Of a stretch of DNA of 64,000 bases, positions 58,520 to 64,000 are shown in pieces. The position numbers and the translations under genes were made by a program. How positions within the stretch are numbered: the stretch's first letter is position 1; each line of letters begins with the position of its first letter. The stretch is from positions 248,001 to 312,000 of the forward strand of contig NZ_LMUE01000012.1 of NCBI RefSeq assembly GCF_009766065.1, given 5' to 3'. The notes beneath the pieces were generated by a model. It was not told where the DNA came from. It did not search any database and worked only from the letters and a program-made list of their open reading frames with translations. Source of the DNA: Dyella sp. S184 (GTDB lineage: Bacteria; Pseudomonadota; Gammaproteobacteria; Xanthomonadales; Rhodanobacteraceae).

Positions 58520-59953
58520 TCAGAATCGCGTCAGCTCCGGCACGTAGGGGAAGTAATTCTTCCAGCGTCCCACCGACGAGTTGTATATCGGCTGGCGGGC
58601 CTGCCATACGCTGGCCGTGGTGATCGCCGCGGTCGAGATGGCGGTTGTCCCTGGTGCGACGACTGTTGGCAGGTCGACAAAAGCTCGCAGTGTTCCAAGG
58701 GTCGATTCGGGATCGGCAACCATCGCTTCGTAGTCGAGGCTGTGCACCGGCACGCGCAGACGTTGCTGCCAATGTTGCATCAGTCTGTCATGGCTGCGCA
58801 TGAAGTCGGCGATGTCGTCGAGATCGCTGGCAAAACCGTACTGCGGATGCGCGAAACTCTGCGACCAGATGGACAACGCGGTATCGCGCGGGTCGCGTCG
58901 GCAGTGGATGATACGGGCCTGCGGGAACAGCGTTGCGATCAGGTCGAGGTAACGGAAGTTGTTCGGGTTCTTGTCGATGTACCAGCGCACGCGGGGATCA
59001 TCCTGGACGGCGTGCACCCGGTACAGCTCAGCGGCCTGACGCAATGCGCCGGCATCGCGCATGAGGTTACCCGACTGCAGCTGTTCGGCGATGAAGCCGA
59101 GCATCGGCAGCTCGCCACGGTCGCGGACATCCGGATGCCCGGCGAGTCGCGTCGCCGCCAGGGTGGTGCCGCTGCGCGGCAGGCCGACGATGAAGATCGG
59201 CACGAAATCAGACGTCGACGGCAAGGGCGTCTCGAGCGTGCGCAGCTGCATGCGGGCGTCCAGCCATTGCGCCCATGCCTCGCGTGACCACGGTTGTGCC
59301 TGCCCCGATAGCTGGTTGGCGCCGCGCAGGGTCTGTGCGGCGTTGGCATAGTCCGCGATGTCGTCGTACGCCTTGGCGAGGCCGAAGCCGGTCACCGCGC
59401 GGGCATGCAGGGAATAGGCGGAGTTTCCGAAATGGGCGATGAGACGCGCAAAGTCCGGATCGGCGCGATCGGTGTAGCGCCGGGTGGCGGCCAGCGCACC
59501 AAGTACAAACCAGTTATCGAGGTCGACGCCGCCCTCCAGCGCTGTGTAGTAATGCGTGCGCGCGAGCTCGAACTCGCCCAGTTCGCGCGCCAGGTTGCCA
59601 GCCAGTACATGTAGTCCGGCGTCGGCGTGGCCGAGCGCGATGGATTCCTCGCAAAGGGCCGCGGCTAGCGCCTGGCGTTGGCATTGCTGGATGAACTGGG
59701 CGCATCGCATCGTGATCGCCGGCTGCAGGCCCGCGTGGCGGCACCAATCCGCCATCAACTGACTGGCGGCATTGAGCTGACCCTGGCTTTGCAGCAGCTG
59801 GGCGAGCAGCGGTGTCGCATCGGGGTGCATCGGATGATGCGCGAGGATGTCGTCCAGCAGCGTGCGGGCAGGTTCCACCAGCCCCTGCTGCCAGAGTGCC
59901 TGGGCGGTGCGAAAGCGCTCGGCTTCGTCGGGTGGGAACGTCGTCGGCGTCAC
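58520..59953 (-). CDS. TPR-repeat sulfotransferase family protein (copy D)
   Basis: A 477-residue protein: TPR-like helices (about 1-235, 'ERFRTAQALWQQGLVEPART'), then a sulfotransferase domain with 'PIFIVGLPRSGTTLAATRLA' (PRSGTT at 259-264), 'CRRDPRDTALSIWSQSF' and the C-terminal 'WQARQPIYNSSVGRWKNY'. It closely resembles copy E, including 'GLAKAYDDIADYANAAQTL' versus 'GKAHDDIADYAQAAHYL'. The start is uncertain: GTG at 59953 matches where repeats begin, while an ATG at 60091 would add 46 residues and overlap copy E. No clear Shine-Dalgarno site supports either. Confidence 0.85.
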   Translation of the reverse strand: MTPTTFPPDEAERFRTAQALWQQGLVEPARTLLDDILAHHPMHPDATPLLAQLLQSQGQLNAASQLMADWCRHAGLQPAITMRCAQFIQQCQRQALAAALCEESIALGHADAGLHVLAGNLARELGEFELARTHYYTALEGGVDLDNWFVLGALAATRRYTDRADPDFARLIAHFGNSAYSLHARAVTGFGLAKAYDDIADYANAAQTLRGANQLSGQAQPWSREAWAQWLDARMQLRTLETPLPSTSDFVPIFIVGLPRSGTTLAATRLAGHPDVRDRGELPMLGFIAEQLQSGNLMRDAGALRQAAELYRVHAVQDDPRVRWYIDKNPNNFRYLDLIATLFPQARIIHCRRDPRDTALSIWSQSFAHPQYGFASDLDDIADFMRSHDRLMQHWQQRLRVPVHSLDYEAMVADPESTLGTLRAFVDLPTVVAPGTTAISTAAITTASVWQARQPIYNSSVGRWKNYFPYVPELTRF

Positions 59954-60056
59954 GTCAGCGGAAGTCAGCCAGTGGTCAATGAGAGAGTATCGCGGCTGCA
60001 GCCCGTCGTGCGCCAGAGCGGTGTGTCGGCGGCCAAGGAATGCGGTGATCGCACGC

Positions 60057-61697
60057 TCACTTGTCTGGAATACGCAGCAGTTCCGGAACATGGGATGCGT
60101 AGAAACGCCAGCGCGCCACCGAGTGCTGATGGATCGGCTGGCGCGCCTGCCATGCGCTGGCGGTGCTGATTGCATGGTCGCGACTCGGGCTGCCGAGCAG
60201 GTCGTGCTCGGGCAGTCCGAGCCAGCGTGCCAGTTCGCCCAGACAGGAGGCCGGATCGGCGATGAGTTCCTCGTAACGTACGGTACGGATCGACGCGGCG
60301 TGGCGCACGCGTGAATGCGCATGCAGGCGCTCACAACCCTGGATGAGCGCTGCGATATCGCCGAAGTCGTAGGCGTAGTCGTGTGCGTGGTCATGAAACG
60401 ACTGCGACCACAGCGAAAGTGCGGTGTCGCGCGGGTTACGTCGACAATGGATGATGCGCGCGTTCGGCCACAACGTGAGGATCAGATCGATATGCAGCAG
60501 GTTCAGTGGCTGCTTGTCGATGAACCAGCGTGCGCTGGAGTCGTCCTGGCGCAGCTGCGCCGCATAGGTGCTTGCGGCTTGCTCGAACGCGGCCGGCTCC
60601 CTGGTGCCGGTCTGTTCGAACCGTCGGGCCAGTGTCGCCAGCCAGCCCAACTCGCCGCGATTGCAGACCAGCGGATGGCGCGCGAGCAGCTCGGCCAGCA
60701 GCGTGGTGCCGGAGCGTGGCACGCCGACAATGAACAGCGGCGTCCATTCGCTCGTGGCGGCCAGTTGGAATGGGGACGGTCTGGCTGCCAGGCGTGCCTC
60801 GACGAGGCGCCGCCAGTGCTTGCGCGACCAGGTCGAGCGCACATGTGCGAGAGCGTTGGCCTGGTGCAGATAGTGTGCGGCCTGCGCATAGTCGGCGATG
60901 TCGTCGTGAGCCTTGCCCAGGGCGAATAGCGTCGTGATGCGTGTTTTCTCGCTCAAGTCCGGTCGTTGCAGCACGTCCCGGAACAACTGGAAATCCGGAT
61001 GGCCGCCGTCCTTGTAACGCTGCAGACCCGACAGGCCGATCGGAATATTCCATTCCACGGCTTGCGAGCTGTGCGCGAGCGAGAAGGCATACCGCTCGCG
61101 CACGCGTTCGAATTGACCGAGCTGGATACCCAGCATGCCGGCATAGGCATGAATCCGCGGATCGGTGCAGCCTGCCATGATCTCTGCCTCGCAGATGGCC
61201 GCGGCATCCGATGTCCGCTGGATATCGTCGAGCATTTCCACGGCCTGGATGACCGTGTCGGCATCCAGTCGCGCATGTCCAAACAGATGGCGAATGGCAC
61301 CGGCCGCACCATGCATGCGGCCTTGCTGGCACAGCAGAGTTGCCAGCAGGAAGGTAGCGGCCGCGTGCGTCGGCTGTTGTGCGAGCAACTCGTGCAGCAG
61401 CGCTTCGGCTGCCGCCGATTCACCGCGTTGCTGCAGGTTGCCCGCCAGCGCGAAACGCAGGTCGACCGAGCCGGGATGCGCGACGAGTGCTGCGGACAGC
61501 ACGACCTGCGCCGTATCGGTGTCGGAGCGCAGCACCAGTGCGCGCGCGCAGGCCAGCCACTCCGCTTCGGACGCACCAGCGAGGGCATCCAGCAGTACGC
61601 GTCGAGCAGCCTGTGTGCGACCTTGCGCGCGCTGTAGTTCGTAGACGGCCAGATGGCGGCCGCTGGTATCGGGTGTCGGGGTGAAGGCCCCGTTCAT
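60057..61697 (-). CDS. TPR-repeat sulfotransferase family protein (copy E)
   Basis: A 546-residue protein with about eight TPR-like repeats (about 10-300) and a sulfotransferase domain: 'LFIVGVPRSGTTLLAELLA' (PRSGTT at 327-332), 'CRRNPRDTALSLWSQSF' and 'WQARQPIHQHSVARWRFY' at the end. Its start overlaps the stop of copy F by 4 bases (ATGA), so E follows F in one transcript, and copy D follows E by about 100 bases. It shares several stretches with D, suggesting tandem duplication. No signal peptide. Confidence 0.9.
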   Translation of the reverse strand: MNGAFTPTPDTSGRHLAVYELQRAQGRTQAARRVLLDALAGASEAEWLACARALVLRSDTDTAQVVLSAALVAHPGSVDLRFALAGNLQQRGESAAAEALLHELLAQQPTHAAATFLLATLLCQQGRMHGAAGAIRHLFGHARLDADTVIQAVEMLDDIQRTSDAAAICEAEIMAGCTDPRIHAYAGMLGIQLGQFERVRERYAFSLAHSSQAVEWNIPIGLSGLQRYKDGGHPDFQLFRDVLQRPDLSEKTRITTLFALGKAHDDIADYAQAAHYLHQANALAHVRSTWSRKHWRRLVEARLAARPSPFQLAATSEWTPLFIVGVPRSGTTLLAELLARHPLVCNRGELGWLATLARRFEQTGTREPAAFEQAASTYAAQLRQDDSSARWFIDKQPLNLLHIDLILTLWPNARIIHCRRNPRDTALSLWSQSFHDHAHDYAYDFGDIAALIQGCERLHAHSRVRHAASIRTVRYEELIADPASCLGELARWLGLPEHDLLGSPSRDHAISTASAWQARQPIHQHSVARWRFYASHVPELLRIPDK

Positions 61698-63277
61698 GGA
61701 CTGTCGCCTTGCTGCCACGGCAGCAGCCCGAGTGCCATCCGCAGCGGATCGAGCAGGGCGCCGTAGCGTGGTGCGCGCGCCGTGTCGTGCAGCGGCTGGC
61801 GCACTTGGGTGGCGCTGGGCGAACGCACTTCGCGCTGGTTCTCATGAAAGCTCAGACAGGCCGGCTCGAACGGCAGGCTGCAGAAATCCAGCAAGCGACG
61901 GATGTGGACTTCCGGATCGGCCAACAATTGCTCGTATTCGTGCTCGAACACCTGCGACGGATGCAGCGTATGCCAGTGGCAAACGCTGCGGTCGAAGTCG
62001 CGCCAGAAGGCCGCCAGATCGTCGAACGTGCGCGTGTACTCGTTGCCGGCCAGATACTGGCGATAGCACGAGAAGCAGGTCTCCAGCGGGTCACGCCGGC
62101 ACGCGATGATGCGCGCCCCCGGCAGCATGGCGCGGATCGCGCCGATGTACATCCAGTTGTTCGGTAGCTTGTCGGTGAAGACAGGACGCTGCCGACGCCA
62201 GTGCGCGGTGCGCTCCAGATAGCGCCGTCCCAAGCGCTCCCAGTCAGCTGGCTGCATCGCGTGCACCCATTGCGGAAACGGTTGGCCGCGGCGACGCGAT
62301 TCCTCGCCCAGCACCTGTGGCAGGTCAGGCAGTTCGCCGGCACCCTCGACCGAGCTATGCGAGGCGAGGATCTGTTCGACCAGGGTCGAACCGGATCGCG
62401 GCAGGCTGACGATGAAGACGACTTCCTTGCCAAGCGCTTCCGCAGCGGCTGCAAGCGGCGGCAGGAAAGCCTGGTTGGCCGCCGAGATTCCCTTGGAAAA
62501 GGCGTTTGCATCCCACTGCTGCCGGCGCCTGGCGATGGCGTTGGCCTGGGCGAGTGCAGCCAGTGATTCATCCAGGCGACCGTTATCGTCCAGTGCCTTG
62601 GCCAGCGCGAAACCCATCGCGATCAGGTCGTTTTCGCTGGCCCGCGGCTGTTGCATCGCCGCTTGCATGTGCGCGATGTCGTCATCGTTGAAGCGGGTGG
62701 TCCTGAGGTCGGCTAGCCCCCACCAGGCCTGGCCAGCCCAGGGCTGTTCCACGAGTACTTTGCGGTATTCCATCGTGGCTTCCACGGTCTGGCCGCGGGT
62801 ACGTAGCATGTCAGCCAGCAGGGCGCGTGCGTCCACATGATCGGGCGCCAGCGCAACGGCGCGCTGCAAGGCAATCACGGCCTCGTCGTTGCGTACGCAG
62901 CGGGTCAGCATGACACCGAGGTTGTACCAGGCGATGGCCAGGCCGGGTTTCAGTTCGCAGCAGCGACGCAGTGCGGCAATCGCGGCATCGAATGCTCCTG
63001 CATTGCCCAGCAAGGTACCGAGAGTGTTGTGGTAAAGCGCGTCCTGCGGGCGTTGCGCCAAGGCCTGTTGCATCGTGCTTACGGCCTGTTGGGAACGACC
63101 GCGCAGACTGTGGATGCCGGCCTGCATCCGCAGGACTTCAGGGTGCTGCGGATCTGATGCGGAAGCGCTGGCCAGGTGGCTTTCGGCCACATCCACCCGG
63201 CCCGCTTCGAGTGCTTCGCCGGCGACCATGATGTGCATGCGGGTGTCGGGGCTCAATCCATGCAGGCGAGGAGTCAT
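61694..63277 (-). CDS. TPR-repeat sulfotransferase family protein (copy F)
   Basis: A 527-residue protein and first gene of the minus-strand run F-E-D. N-terminal TPRs are clear ('ALYHNTLGTLLGNAGAFDAA', 'IAWYNLGVMLTRCVRNDEAV'), spanning about 20-270. The sulfotransferase domain carries 'FIVSLPRSGSTLVEQILASH' (PRSGST at 293-298), 'FTDKLPNNWMYIGAIRAMLP' and 'ACRRDPLETCFSCYRQYL'. The C-terminal Arg-Gln-Pro-Leu-His motif is present. The start at 63277 begins 'MTPRLHGLSPDTR', with a 201-base divergent gap to the partial TPR gene. Confidence 0.9.
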   Translation of the reverse strand: MTPRLHGLSPDTRMHIMVAGEALEAGRVDVAESHLASASASDPQHPEVLRMQAGIHSLRGRSQQAVSTMQQALAQRPQDALYHNTLGTLLGNAGAFDAAIAALRRCCELKPGLAIAWYNLGVMLTRCVRNDEAVIALQRAVALAPDHVDARALLADMLRTRGQTVEATMEYRKVLVEQPWAGQAWWGLADLRTTRFNDDDIAHMQAAMQQPRASENDLIAMGFALAKALDDNGRLDESLAALAQANAIARRRQQWDANAFSKGISAANQAFLPPLAAAAEALGKEVVFIVSLPRSGSTLVEQILASHSSVEGAGELPDLPQVLGEESRRRGQPFPQWVHAMQPADWERLGRRYLERTAHWRRQRPVFTDKLPNNWMYIGAIRAMLPGARIIACRRDPLETCFSCYRQYLAGNEYTRTFDDLAAFWRDFDRSVCHWHTLHPSQVFEHEYEQLLADPEVHIRRLLDFCSLPFEPACLSFHENQREVRSPSATQVRQPLHDTARAPRYGALLDPLRMALGLLPWQQGDSP

Positions 63278-63478
63278 GTCTGCTCTTTTGGCATCAGGTG
63301 AATGGCGGCGTGCAACTTGCTGTATCTGATCTAACGCGGCGCGATGCAAGCCATGTTTCAAAACGACGCCTTGCCAGCCAAGGCAATCGAATGCGTCACC
63401 GCGTATTATGCCGGTTAGTTCAGCCTGCTGCGGCGTTGTATTGGGGCTCCCGCAGCCCATCCGGTAGTGAAGCCAGCA
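63278..63478. promoter_or_regulatory. Divergent intergenic region between the two sulfotransferase/hydroxylase arms
   Basis: A 201-base gap that must drive copy F-E-D on one side and the TPR protein on the other. It holds a dyad, GCCTTG and CAAGGC five bases apart at 63369-63385, and a TATTAT that could be a -10 site for the rightward gene about 70 bases before its start. No convincing -35 is seen. Confidence 0.35.
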
Positions 63479-64000
63479 ATGAAGAATGAGTCAGACCCGC
63501 GCTCTGCGGATTATCGTGAACAGGCCCGCGCAGGCTTGCGCCAGGGCGACTTGGCGCTTGCCGAGCAAGCCTATTCGGATTTGCTCGAGACCGATCCCGA
63601 CGATCTCGAGGCGCTGCGGCAATTGGCCAACATCCAGCTTGCCCGCGGCGCGGCGAACCGGGCCGTCGAGCTGCTTGTTATCGCAGATCGTGCGCATCCC
63701 GGCGATGCCGTGACGCTGCATCAGTTGGGTGTGGCGCGGATGACGAGTGGCGATTTTCGGGGTGCGGTCGCCGATTTGCGGCGCGGGCTCGAGATTGCGC
63801 CGAACATGTTCGTGGCGCGCTTGCGCCTGGGAATGTTGCTGGATCAATTGGGAGAGAAGTACGAGGCCCTGGCCACCTCTTTCATGGCGATCAATGCGGC
63901 GCAGGCGCATGGGCGCTGGCTCAGTGACGAGACGACGGCGCCGGAATATCGGGATGCCGTGAAGAGTGCCATGCAATATGTCAATGTCGGCAGGCATGAT
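63479..64000 (+). CDS. TPR protein, N-terminal part of a probable TPR-aspartyl/asparaginyl beta-hydroxylase
   Basis: ATG at 63479 opens a frame that runs, still open, to the window end (174 codons). TPR repeats are clear: 'LRQGDLALAEQAYSDLLETD', 'VTLHQLGVARMTSGDFRGAV', and 'LRLGMLLDQLGEKYEAL'. The last part, 'AQAHGRWLSDETTAPEYRDA' followed by 'MQYVNVGRHD', resembles the linker that precedes the hydroxylase domain in TPR-AspH proteins I know, but the catalytic domain itself is beyond the window. The call rests on that linker and on the neighbouring genes. Divergent from copy F. Confidence 0.6.
   Translation, partial: MKNESDPRSADYREQARAGLRQGDLALAEQAYSDLLETDPDDLEALRQLANIQLARGAANRAVELLVIADRAHPGDAVTLHQLGVARMTSGDFRGAVADLRRGLEIAPNMFVARLRLGMLLDQLGEKYEALATSFMAINAAQAHGRWLSDETTAPEYRDAVKSAMQYVNVGRHD

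Overview
The window is a 64 kb piece of a high-GC Gammaproteobacterial chromosome. Gene content and protein style suggest the Lysobacterales (Xanthomonadales), probably a Rhodanobacteraceae-type organism (Rhodanobacter, Dyella or Frateuria-like). That placement is inferred from resemblance and not from a search. The evidence is a sigma-32 tail, gltBD, tatABC, priA, an envC-ctpA pair, a large TonB-dependent receptor, and a run of TPR-sulfotransferases of a kind I associate with this group. I saw no tRNA, rRNA, CRISPR array, prophage or intact insertion sequence.

Layout. 1-306: end of rpoH and its terminator. 468-8454: a two-component system followed by an RND efflux permease, adaptor and outer-membrane channel, all on the plus strand. 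8476-11258 (minus): S41 carboxyl-terminal protease and an EnvC-like murein hydrolase activator. 11486-17480: promoter and genes for both glutamate synthase subunits. 17550-21354: nucleoside-recognition (SpmA/SpmB-like) membrane protein, NRDE protein and the exported-type DNA ligase LigB. 21377-26042 (minus): small housekeeping proteins ending in DinG helicase. 26298-29252: a GAF-GAF-GGDEF-EAL cyclic-di-GMP protein. 29266-35624 (minus): DsbA-like protein, FAD oxidoreductase, DUF1993, MFS exporter, hydrolase and ferrochelatase. 35719-37978: SYLF lipid-binding protein and tatABC. 37993-41786 (minus): priA and a DUF3667 protein, separated by a 401-nt gap carrying a pair of DnaA boxes. 41859-42090: a striking three-stem inverted-repeat element. 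42121-49254: MATE exporter, SppA, small lipoprotein, SDR, DUF4124, DegV and AMP nucleosidase.

The accessory region is 49469-64000. It holds a TonB-dependent receptor with its own strong promoter and long leader, two TPR-sulfotransferases, a fusion of aspartyl/asparaginyl beta-hydroxylase with sulfotransferase, three more TPR-sulfotransferases on the other strand, and a divergent TPR protein cut by the window end that looks like the start of a second, TPR-bearing beta-hydroxylase. That is six sulfotransferase domains and at least one, probably two, beta-hydroxylase domains next to one outer-membrane receptor. I infer an undescribed modification system that hydroxylates and sulfates a protein or peptide, with the receptor as target, importer or partner. 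No substrate is proven by the sequence.

Start codons were moved inward from the longest open frame wherever a signal peptide, Shine-Dalgarno site, gene overlap or family boundary argued for it; each such choice is noted.
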